From Spirosoma oryzicola (GTDB taxonomy: Bacteria > Bacteroidota > Bacteroidia > Cytophagales > Spirosomataceae): a stretch of DNA of 64,000 bases. Location of the stretch: contig NZ_CP089538.1 of assembly GCF_021233055.1 (NCBI RefSeq), positions 101,001-165,000 of the forward strand, in the 5' to 3' direction. Positions within the stretch are counted from its first letter, which is position 1. Every line of letters starts with the position of its first letter. A model generated the notes under the pieces. It saw nothing but the letters and a program-made list of their open reading frames with translations, made no database searches and was not told the origin of the DNA. Below are positions 51,330 through 59,100 of the stretch, piece by piece. The translations under genes and the position numbers were made by a program.

Positions 51330-52997
51330 ATGAGTCAGGAAACCATAATTTTCTCCATGGCGGGCGTGAGTAAAAATATTCCGCCCAACCGACAAATCCT
51401 AAAGAACATATATCTTTCCTTTTTTTACGGCGCTAAAATCGGCGTTTTAGGATTAAACGGCTCTGGTAAATCTACACTGCTGCGCATTATCGCCGGTATA
51501 GATAAGAACTACACGGGCGAAGTAGTGTTTTCTCCTGGCTATTCGGTTGGGATGCTCGAACAGGAGCCTCAGTTCACACCCGGCAAGACCGTTCGGGAGG
51601 TTGTCGAAGAAGGCGTACAGGAAGTTGTTAACCTGCTCAAAGAGTTTGACGAGATCAATGAAGCCTTCGGTGATCCGGATGCCGACTTCGACAAACTGAT
51701 TGCCCGGCAGGGAGAAGTTCAGGAAAAACTCGACCATTATAACGCTTGGGAACTCGATCAAAAACTCGAACGGGCGATGGATGCGTTACGCTGCCCGCCG
51801 TCCGAAGCGATTATCGATAACCTGTCAGGTGGTGAAAAACGGCGGGTTGCCTTATGCCGTCTGCTGCTTCAACAACCCGACGTGTTACTGCTTGATGAGC
51901 CAACCAACCACCTTGATGCCGAATCGGTATTGTGGCTGGAAGAACACTTGCGGCAATACACGGGTACGGTCATCGCCGTGACGCACGATCGGTACTTCCT
52001 GGATAATGTAGCCGGTTGGATTCTAGAATTGGATCGGGGCGAAGGCATCCCCTGGAAAGGAAATTACTCATCCTGGCTGGATCAGAAGCAGCAGCGGTTA
52101 GCCAAAGAAGAAAAGACCGAGTCGAAGCGGCAAAAAACCCTACAACGCGAGTTGGAGTGGGTGAAAATGGCACCAAAAGCTCGTCAGGCCAAATCGAAAG
52201 CTCGTCTGGGCGCTTACGAAAAGCTGTTGAGTGAAGACGTAAAACAGCGCGAAGACAAACTTGAAATCTTTATTCCACCGGGACCGCGTCTGGGTGCAAA
52301 GGTTATCGAAGCCAGCGACGTGGCCAAAGCCTTTGGGGAACGACTGCTGTTCGAAAATCTGGAGTTCCGGTTACCACAGGGCGGAATCGTGGGTATCATC
52401 GGACCGAACGGAGCCGGTAAAACCACGCTTTTCAAACTGATCACGGGCCGTGACAAGCCTGATGCCGGTACGTTTGACGTAGGTGATACAGTTAAGGTCG
52501 CTTATGTCGATCAGGAACACGATGGGCTTGATCCGAACAAGACGGTGTACGAAGCGATTTCGGGTGGTAACGAGTGGATTATGATGGGTGGCCGTCAGTC
52601 CAACGCGCGCGCTTATGTCAGTCGATTCAATTTTGCGGGCGCGGATCAGGAAAAGAAAATCGGAACATTGTCGGGTGGTGAGCGCAACCGGGTTCACCTG
52701 GCGATGACGCTCAAGGAAGGCGCAAACCTACTGTTGCTTGATGAGCCGACGAACGACCTCGACGTTAACACGCTGCGGGCTTTGGAAGAAGGTCTCGAAA
52801 ACTTTGCCGGTTGTGCGGTGGTTATCAGCCACGACCGCTGGTTCCTTGACCGGATTGCGACCCACATTCTGGCGTTTGAAGGCGATTCTCAGGTGTATTG
52901 GTTTGAAGGTAACTTCTCGGAGTACGAAGAAAACCGACGCAAACGCTTGGGTTCCGACGCGACACCAACCCGGATAAAGTATAAAAAACTCGTTTAG
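51330..52997 (+). CDS. ettA: Energy-dependent translational throttle protein EttA
   Basis: 555 residues, the standard EttA length. Two ABC-F ATPase domains: Walker A GLNGSGKST at 41-49 and GPNGAGKTT in the second half, signatures LSGGEKRR and LSGGERNR, and Walker B LLLDEPTNHLD and LLLDEPTNDLD. The arm and the linker (about 240-300, Lys/Arg-rich) sit between the domains; there are no membrane segments. EttA binds the ribosomal E site and gates the first elongation step by energy status. The start and the family length agree. Confidence 0.97.
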   Translation: MSQETIIFSMAGVSKNIPPNRQILKNIYLSFFYGAKIGVLGLNGSGKSTLLRIIAGIDKNYTGEVVFSPGYSVGMLEQEPQFTPGKTVREVVEEGVQEVVNLLKEFDEINEAFGDPDADFDKLIARQGEVQEKLDHYNAWELDQKLERAMDALRCPPSEAIIDNLSGGEKRRVALCRLLLQQPDVLLLDEPTNHLDAESVLWLEEHLRQYTGTVIAVTHDRYFLDNVAGWILELDRGEGIPWKGNYSSWLDQKQQRLAKEEKTESKRQKTLQRELEWVKMAPKARQAKSKARLGAYEKLLSEDVKQREDKLEIFIPPGPRLGAKVIEASDVAKAFGERLLFENLEFRLPQGGIVGIIGPNGAGKTTLFKLITGRDKPDAGTFDVGDTVKVAYVDQEHDGLDPNKTVYEAISGGNEWIMMGGRQSNARAYVSRFNFAGADQEKKIGTLSGGERNRVHLAMTLKEGANLLLLDEPTNDLDVNTLRALEEGLENFAGCAVVISHDRWFLDRIATHILAFEGDSQVYWFEGNFSEYEENRRKRLGSDATPTRIKYKKLV

Positions 52998-53055
52998 GCG
53001 CTGGTTGATTGACTCAACACTAAAAAAAGCGTAATCTCAGTTTAAGTACCTTCGT

Positions 53056-53889
53056 ATGTATTACGGCTATTTCAATGGCACCATTGCACCCACCGATCAG
53101 TTGGCTGTTGGTGTCACCGACCTTGGCTTGCTTCGCGGCTATGGCTTGTTCGATTACTTCCTGACCTACAACGGTAGACCCTTTCAGTGGGATTGGTACT
53201 GGGAGCGCTTTCAGAACTCAGCGACGCGGTTGCACTTGCCGCTTCCGATCAGCAAGAGCGAAACCTACACCGTCCTCATGGATCTGTTGGAGCGGAGCGT
53301 CGGAGCAGGAGCACCAGCTGATGTCGCCTTTCGGTTTGTGATGACCGGAGGATACGCACCCGATAGCATCAGTGTTGTACGTCCCAACTTGCTGATCCTA
53401 ACTGAGGAAATCCATCCAACTCCGCAGAGTCAATACGAACAGGGTATTAAGGTGATTCTGGATGAGTACGTTCGGGAAATGGCCGAAGTAAAAAGTACCG
53501 ACTACAAACGGCTTATTCTGATGGCTCAGGCTATCCGGTCGGCGGGTGCCTCAGACGTGCTTTTTCAAAAAGGGGGTGAAATCAGCGAATTGAGTCGTAG
53601 TAATTTCTTTATTGTAAAAGGAGACCAGCTCATCACGCCTAATCGCAATATTTTGCACGGCATTACGCGCCGGACAGTCATGCAGTTGGCGCAAGGTGAC
53701 TTTGACGTTCAGGAGCGGCCGGTGCTGCTGTCTGATCTCTACGATGCCGACGAAGCGTTTACGACCAGCTCGACCAAGCGGGTATTACCCATTACGCAAA
53801 TCGGTGAACTGACGATCGGTGATGGATACGTTGGCCCTAAATCAACGTTTTTGTTAGAGCGCTTCGATGAACTCGTAAAAAACTGGTAG
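53056..53889 (+). CDS. Class IV aminotransferase (branched-chain/D-amino-acid type)
   Basis: 277 residues. PLP-dependent fold-type IV enzyme: N-terminal GVTDLGLLRGYGLFDYFLTYNG, the PLP lysine at K151 (STDYKRLILMAQ), E178 in GEISELSRSNFF, and the late DEAFTTSSTKRVLPI. It could be a D-alanine aminotransferase, branched-chain aminotransferase or aminodeoxychorismate lyase; the motifs do not decide, so no symbol is given. It is 58 bases after ettA on the same strand and convergent with kdsC. Confidence 0.9.
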   Translation: MYYGYFNGTIAPTDQLAVGVTDLGLLRGYGLFDYFLTYNGRPFQWDWYWERFQNSATRLHLPLPISKSETYTVLMDLLERSVGAGAPADVAFRFVMTGGYAPDSISVVRPNLLILTEEIHPTPQSQYEQGIKVILDEYVREMAEVKSTDYKRLILMAQAIRSAGASDVLFQKGGEISELSRSNFFIVKGDQLITPNRNILHGITRRTVMQLAQGDFDVQERPVLLSDLYDADEAFTTSSTKRVLPITQIGELTIGDGYVGPKSTFLLERFDELVKNW

Positions 53890-53905
53890 TTACAATGACT
53901 CTACG

Positions 53906-53956
53906 GAAAGCTGGATGCTGACCAACATTGGTTCAGTATCCAGCTTTCTGCTTTTG
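53906..53956 (+). terminator. Terminator between the aminotransferase and kdsC
   Basis: 16 pairs (53906-53921 with 53933-53948, one G.U in the plus transcript), then a weak T-run. Confidence 0.75.
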
Positions 53957-53959
53957 GGT

Positions 53960-54466
53960 TTACCACTTTCCCTGTGCTTTCATAACCTGTTCGATTACGT
54001 CACGGGCGGCACCGCGTCCACCCAGCATCGGTGAAACATAATCGCAAACGGACTGGATTTCGTCCACAGCGTCCGACGGACACGTGCTAAGTACATCCGG
54101 GCGACTTAAAATAGGGAAGTCGGGAATATCATCGCCCATGTACAGAATCTCGCTTTCCTTTAAGCTGTCGCGGGTGATATAACCGAGGTAAGCATTTAAT
54201 TTCTGGTCCGACGGACCTCCCATAAAAACGTCCTTCACATTCGTTGCTGCCAGCCAACTGCGTAGGCCATCAGCGTTGGCCGCTGAGACAATACCCACAC
54301 GAAATCCTGCTTTTAAAGCGCGCTCGATGGCATAGGTATCGCGAATGAAAACGGTGCGAAAGCGCTCACCGGAAGCTAGCAAATGGACGCTTCCGTCCGT
54401 TAGTACGCCATCTACGTCGAAAATAAATGTTCTTATTTGTTTAAAACGTTCTTGCATGGTGGTCAT
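53960..54466 (-). CDS. kdsC: 3-deoxy-D-manno-octulosonate 8-phosphate phosphatase (HAD family)
   Basis: 168 residues. Small HAD phosphatase: the catalytic D17 and D19 lie in FDVDGVLTDGSV, followed by GIVSAANADGL, QKLNAYL and MGDDIPDFPIL. This size without a cap domain is typical of KdsC, which removes phosphate from KDO 8-phosphate for lipid A core. Other KDO genes are not nearby. Divergent from rsmF-like gene by 47 bases. Confidence 0.93.
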   Translation of the reverse strand: MTTMQERFKQIRTFIFDVDGVLTDGSVHLLASGERFRTVFIRDTYAIERALKAGFRVGIVSAANADGLRSWLAATNVKDVFMGGPSDQKLNAYLGYITRDSLKESEILYMGDDIPDFPILSRPDVLSTCPSDAVDEIQSVCDYVSPMLGGRGAARDVIEQVMKAQGKW

Positions 54467-54513
54467 GTTGTAAGTTTACTGGTAATCGACTGACTGTTCT
54501 ATATTTTTGTTAA

Positions 54514-55920
54514 ATGAATAATTACAACCCGTTATTGGCTGGATCGGCGTCGGGCGAACTTCCATCGGCGTTTCAGGCGCAAATGCAAGCACAGTTAGGT
54601 ACTGAGTTTTCCTCGTTTGAATCAGCAATCAAGCAGGAAACGCCGGTTAGCATCCGCATAAACCCCAGAAAGCAGCAGTACGACACAACGGGTCTGGACC
54701 GGGTGCCCTGGTGTTCAGAAGGGTTTTATTTGAACGAACGGCCAAGTTTTACCCTCGATCCGTTGTTTCAGGCGGGGGCTTATTACGTGCAGGAAGCTTC
54801 GTCAATGCTTTTGCAGGAAGCGTTGAAGCAAACCGCCAATCTTAACCGTCCTCTGCGGGTGTTGGATTTATGCGCGGCTCCGGGCGGAAAAAGTACGCTG
54901 CTTGCGTCAGCATTGCATCCGGATAGTTTACTTGTTTGTAATGAGGTCATTCGGAGCCGGGTGTCGGTACTTCGGGAAAATCTCGACAAGTGGGGATACG
55001 CCAATGTCGTCGTCAGCAACCACGATCCGGAAGATATGGGTAACCTGGCGGGTTTCTTCGACGTAGTTGTCGTGGATGCTCCGTGTTCGGGTGAAGGCTT
55101 ATTTCGGAAAGATCCTGACGCGATGAACGAGTGGTCGGAGGATGCGGTACAGCTTTGCTCGGCCCGGCAAAAACGAATTTTATCGGCAGCCGCTCCCTTA
55201 CTCGACGAAGGGGGAATTTTAATCTACAGTACCTGTACCTACAATGATTCGGAAAATAGCGAGAACGTCCGTTACTTAACCCAACATGGGTTTCGCAACC
55301 GCGCGCTCACGTTACCAGCGGAGTGGAACGTAGCCGAACGATGGTCCGACAATACGGTTGGGTACCAATGCTACCCCCACCGGGTTCGGGGCGAAGGCTT
55401 TTTCATCAGCGTGTTTCAAAAAACGGCATTCACCGCTGCTGTCAAACTGGATGCTCGTACGTTTCGCAGCATTCGGGCGTTGCGTCCACGCGAAACGGCA
55501 TCGGCGATGACCTGGCTGCAAAATCCGGCCAACTTTTCGCTGTGGGAAAAACCGAACGGGGACGTTATGGCGTTGCCTAAAGCGCTGGAAAAGCAGTTCT
55601 TATTTTTAGATAGCGCCCTGCGTAACAAAGGATTTGGTCTAGAAATTGGGCAGTTTAAAGGAACTGACTTTATTCCGTCCCACGCGCTTGCCTTAAGCAC
55701 GATCATCAACCAAAATTTGCCGGCGCTTTCGCTGAGTAAGGAAGAGGCATTACGTTACTTTAAGAAAGAAAATCTGGTATTTGACCAGCCCGTTAAAGGC
55801 TGGCAGCTAGCCCAATACGAGGGAATAAATTTAGGTTGGGTGAAAGGCGTTGGGAACCGGGTAAACAATTACTTGCCAAAAGACTGGCGCATTCGTATGG
55901 ACATCAAAGAATACATATGA
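54514..55920 (+). CDS. rsmF: 16S rRNA m5C methyltransferase, RsmF/NOL1/NOP2/Sun type
   Basis: 468 residues. SAM-binding motif LDLCAAPGGKST, the DAPCSGEG motif with C191 and the STCTYN motif with C241, the two cysteines of the m5C mechanism. The N-terminus (about 1-90) is the family's pre-domain and the C-terminal about 130 residues form the RNA-binding NOL1/PUA-like part. It methylates a cytosine in 16S rRNA (C1407-type position inferred). Its stop overlaps the next start as ATGA at 55917-55920, so translation is coupled. Confidence 0.9.
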   Translation: MNNYNPLLAGSASGELPSAFQAQMQAQLGTEFSSFESAIKQETPVSIRINPRKQQYDTTGLDRVPWCSEGFYLNERPSFTLDPLFQAGAYYVQEASSMLLQEALKQTANLNRPLRVLDLCAAPGGKSTLLASALHPDSLLVCNEVIRSRVSVLRENLDKWGYANVVVSNHDPEDMGNLAGFFDVVVVDAPCSGEGLFRKDPDAMNEWSEDAVQLCSARQKRILSAAAPLLDEGGILIYSTCTYNDSENSENVRYLTQHGFRNRALTLPAEWNVAERWSDNTVGYQCYPHRVRGEGFFISVFQKTAFTAAVKLDARTFRSIRALRPRETASAMTWLQNPANFSLWEKPNGDVMALPKALEKQFLFLDSALRNKGFGLEIGQFKGTDFIPSHALALSTIINQNLPALSLSKEEALRYFKKENLVFDQPVKGWQLAQYEGINLGWVKGVGNRVNNYLPKDWRIRMDIKEYI

Positions 55921-56969
55921 AACGGTTTTTTACCATTAGCGGCTTACTGTTGACCTGTATCGTGGTCAGTTATATGCTAGGACCATCGGCGCACCACGAC
56001 CCCATAAAAGACGAACCGATTGTGCTTGACCCCGATCTGGTAAGGCTCGAACAAACGATTGCGGAGTCGGAAAGCAAAGCGAATCTGCGGCCCGATAACG
56101 AAGCCCGGATTGTATGGGCCGATAGTCTGCACAAAGTCAAAACGCCGTATAGCATCGTTTATATTCCTGGTTTTTCGGCGACCTGGGCCGAAGGCGAACC
56201 CGTTCACCGGCAACTGGCGAACCGGTTTGGCTGCAATTTGTATCTGGGCCGCACGTACGGACACGGGGTCGATTCACCGGATGCGCTCAAGGACCTGACT
56301 CCCGGTAATTATACCGCGTCGGCTGAGCGGGCGCTGGCGATTGGTAAGGCATTAGGTGAAAAAGTAATTGTAATGGGTACGTCGGCGGGCGGGATGCTAA
56401 CGCTTTATCTGGCCGCTCATCATCCTGAAATTTACGGTTTGGTGCTTTATTCACCCTGCATTGCGGTGGCCAATCCAGCCCTGAAACTGGTCACTAAGCC
56501 GTGGGGAAAGCAGATTCTTAACCAGGTATTTCAGGGCGAATATGTGGTTAGTGACTATAAAAAGCCTGGTCGTGTGCGGTATTGGCTACCCCAGTACCAT
56601 ACTAACGGGTTGATTACACTGCAAACGATGCTGGATGAGTACATGACTCCCGAGCTGTTTCAGAAAGTAAAGCAACCGCTATTCATGGGCTATTATTATA
56701 AGGACTCCGCTCATCAGGATAAAGTGGTCTCGGTAGATGCCATGCTGGCTATGTTTGATGCACTTGGAACGCCTTCCGACCAGAAAGAAAAAGTAGATTT
56801 CCCCAACGCCGGTGAACACGTGATTGCGTCAAAATTCACATCGAATGATCTAAAAGGAGTATACAAGGCTACCGAAACCTTCATGGCGAATGTACTGAAG
56901 CTACCGGCTGTGTCGACAGAAAGACCCGCTATCGCCTTAGGGCGTAACGGTAGCTTGACCAAAAAATAA
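55917..56969 (+). CDS. Secreted or membrane-anchored alpha/beta hydrolase
   Basis: 350 residues from the ATG at 55917, which overlaps the rsmF stop by 4 bases and starts the hydrophobic segment (FFTISGLLLTCIVVSYML); the longer frame lies inside rsmF. The nucleophile elbow is GTSAGG, with the IVYIPGFSATWAEGEPVHRQLA oxyanion region and a late AGEHVIASKF. This pattern resembles the carboxylesterase/lysophospholipase-like group. Substrate unknown. The N-terminal segment could be a signal anchor; there is no clear cleavage site. Confidence 0.85.
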   Translation: MKRFFTISGLLLTCIVVSYMLGPSAHHDPIKDEPIVLDPDLVRLEQTIAESESKANLRPDNEARIVWADSLHKVKTPYSIVYIPGFSATWAEGEPVHRQLANRFGCNLYLGRTYGHGVDSPDALKDLTPGNYTASAERALAIGKALGEKVIVMGTSAGGMLTLYLAAHHPEIYGLVLYSPCIAVANPALKLVTKPWGKQILNQVFQGEYVVSDYKKPGRVRYWLPQYHTNGLITLQTMLDEYMTPELFQKVKQPLFMGYYYKDSAHQDKVVSVDAMLAMFDALGTPSDQKEKVDFPNAGEHVIASKFTSNDLKGVYKATETFMANVLKLPAVSTERPAIALGRNGSLTKK

Positions 56970-56971
56970 CG

Positions 56972-56979
56972 TAACTTTG
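56972..56979 (+). promoter_or_regulatory. -7 element (TAACTTTG) upstream of fabI
   Basis: A perfect box right after the hydrolase stop. The nearest TTG is only 14 bases upstream, shorter than normal. The transcript would have a leader of about 115 bases before the fabI ATG. Confidence 0.45.
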
Positions 56980-57102
56980 GCGTCACGCTGTTGTTTGCCT
57001 CTAGGCGATCACAGAGCACAGTTTCAGGAAAAGTCTGTTACGGCGGCTTATGAAAACTGTAAACCGAAAATCGCACCGGTGACCCGGTATAAACTTAATA
57101 CA

Positions 57103-57918
57103 ATGGCTTACGGATTACTGAATGGAAAACGCGGCATCATCTCCGGTGCCCTGGACGAAAAATCAATTGCCTGGAAAGTCGCTCTAAAGGCGAAAGAAGA
57201 AGGGGCTACGTTTACGCTGACCAATGCGCCAATCGCTATGCGCATGGGCACTATCCGCCAATTGGCTGAACAATGTGAGGCTGAAATTATCCCGGCTGAT
57301 GCTACGTCGGTTGACGATATTGAAAACCTGTTTACCAAATCAACGGAAGTGTTAGGCGGAAAAGTAGACTTCGTGCTGCATTCCATCGGTATGAGCCCCA
57401 ACATCCGTAAAGGCAAAGCGTATACAGATCTGAACTACGATTGGTTTAAGCAAAGCCTTGATATTTCGGCCTTGTCGTTCCACAAAATGCTGCAAACGGC
57501 TTACAAACTTGACGCCATCAGCGAGTGGGGTTCTGTTGTCGCATTGACATACATGGCGGCTCAGCGTACGTTTCCGTTCTATACCGATATGGCCGATGCG
57601 AAAGCGACGCTGGAATCAATTGCCCGCAGCTTTGGCTACCATTACGGCAACTACCGGAACGTACGGGTGAACACCGTATCGCAGTCACCGACGCAAACGA
57701 CGGCGGGTGGTGGTATCGGCGGGTTCGATAAGTTTTTCGACTTTGCCGAAAAAATGGCTCCGCTGGGGAATGCTTCTGCCGATCAGTGTGCCGATTACGT
57801 AGTTACGCTTTTCTCCGACCTGACTCGTATGGTTACGATGCAAAATCTTTTCCACGACGGTGGCTTTGCAATGACGGGTATTTCTGCCGAGGTTATGGAC
57901 ATGATGACGAAGCAGTAG
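57103..57918 (+). CDS. fabI: Enoyl-[acyl-carrier-protein] reductase (NADH)
   Basis: 271 residues from the ATG at 57103; the frame is open to 56977 but the family starts at the GLLNGKRGIISGALDEKSIAW block. NAD-binding SDR fold with the active-site pattern Y150, Y160 and K167 (Y-x6-K), each four residues later than in the E. coli enzyme. It does the last reduction in each cycle of fatty-acid elongation and is the target of triclosan-type inhibitors. It is convergent with phoD-like gene. Confidence 0.97.
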   Translation: MAYGLLNGKRGIISGALDEKSIAWKVALKAKEEGATFTLTNAPIAMRMGTIRQLAEQCEAEIIPADATSVDDIENLFTKSTEVLGGKVDFVLHSIGMSPNIRKGKAYTDLNYDWFKQSLDISALSFHKMLQTAYKLDAISEWGSVVALTYMAAQRTFPFYTDMADAKATLESIARSFGYHYGNYRNVRVNTVSQSPTQTTAGGGIGGFDKFFDFAEKMAPLGNASADQCADYVVTLFSDLTRMVTMQNLFHDGGFAMTGISAEVMDMMTKQ

Positions 57919-57928
57919 ATCCGCTGAC

Positions 57929-57984
57929 GTACATTAACAGAAAAAGCGCGATATGGGTATGTCGCGCTTTTTCTGTTAATGTAC
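57929..57984. terminator. Perfect 23-bp terminator between fabI and the phosphatase gene
   Basis: Arms 57929-57951 and 57962-57984 with a 10-base loop and A5/T5 inside the stem. Confidence 0.88.
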
Positions 57985-57989
57985 TATTG

Positions 57990-59012
57990 TTAAAACTTGA
58001 TTTCTTGAGTCAAGTACGTTTCCTGGTTATCGCCATTGATGCGGACAGTGGCTCTCAGCGGTTTTTCGTTCCAGTTAACAGTGATCAGACCGTAATTCAG
58101 CTTTGCCACGATAGGGCCGACGCGGTGTTTATTAACCTCTTCGTGAGGTGCCGATACGTGCGTTAAACCGCTACTCGTAATATCGTATAAATCATAGCCC
58201 AAGCCCGGTACGGTCACTCTGGACACCTCCGCCTGATGGCGATCTCCGCTAATCATCAAAGCTCCTTTAGGTTTTGTCTTTCCTAATAGGTCGAGTAGTC
58301 GTTGGCGCGCCGTCGGGAAGTTGGCCCATTTTTCGTACACATGATCTTCGGGTAGGATCTGAATACCAGAACCAATAACATGCACGTCGGCGTCTGAGTT
58401 GGTCAATTCTTTTTCCAACCATTGCCACTGTGCTTCGCCCAGGATGTCGCCCGACGGGTCCGGTACATTCGCTTTGCCGTCGCCCGCTTTTTTCAAGGGG
58501 TCACGGAAGTAACGAGCATCGAGCAAAAGCACTTTGACGCGCTTACCTTTGGGGCCATAAGAATGCGACGAGTAAGCTCCTTTCTGCGTTCTCAACGGAC
58601 TATTGGTTGGAACATCCAGAAAATCGAGCATAAGTTGCTGGCTCTCTTCCCGCTTCGGATATTCCTTCCCGCCGTCGTTAACGCCATAGTCATGGTCATC
58701 CCAAACGCCAATGATGGAGGTCGATTGCCGCAACTGCTGGTAAACCGGGTTCGCCTTTTGCACCGCATACTTAGCGCGTAAGGTATCCATGCTTTGGGAG
58801 TCACCGTAGATATTATCACCAAGCCATATCCACACATCGGGTTTTTGAGCCACAATATCGTCCCATAACGGTTGTGGAAGGCTTTGGCGGCTGCACGACC
58901 CAAAGGCAATGGTCGTAGCCGGTTTCTGATCAGTAACAGTACTGAGCTTGGACGACCGGCATCCGGCCAGCGCCAGGCTGCCAATAAGGCCAAACGTAAG
59001 GAAGGTTTTCAT
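57990..59012 (-). CDS. PhoD-like alkaline phosphatase/phosphodiesterase lipoprotein
   Basis: 340 residues from the ATG at 59012, where a lipoprotein signal peptide starts (LGS-LAGC-type lipobox ending ALAGC at about 18); the frame is open 25 codons more but without features. Metal-binding motifs of the PhoD superfamily: FGSCSRQ, WLGDNIYGD, GVWDDHDYGVNDGG and MISGDRHQAEV. The enzyme probably releases phosphate from phosphodiesters outside the inner membrane. It follows sbcC on the same strand by 88 bases. Confidence 0.9.
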   Translation of the reverse strand: MKTFLTFGLIGSLALAGCRSSKLSTVTDQKPATTIAFGSCSRQSLPQPLWDDIVAQKPDVWIWLGDNIYGDSQSMDTLRAKYAVQKANPVYQQLRQSTSIIGVWDDHDYGVNDGGKEYPKREESQQLMLDFLDVPTNSPLRTQKGAYSSHSYGPKGKRVKVLLLDARYFRDPLKKAGDGKANVPDPSGDILGEAQWQWLEKELTNSDADVHVIGSGIQILPEDHVYEKWANFPTARQRLLDLLGKTKPKGALMISGDRHQAEVSRVTVPGLGYDLYDITSSGLTHVSAPHEEVNKHRVGPIVAKLNYGLITVNWNEKPLRATVRINGDNQETYLTQEIKF

Positions 59013-59100
59013 CGAGTAGGTTTGTGTTGTGGCATAAAAGTAAAGAACCCGCACCTCAATTGGCGCGGGTTCACGATTCGTTAACAAACCGAAAAAGCGT

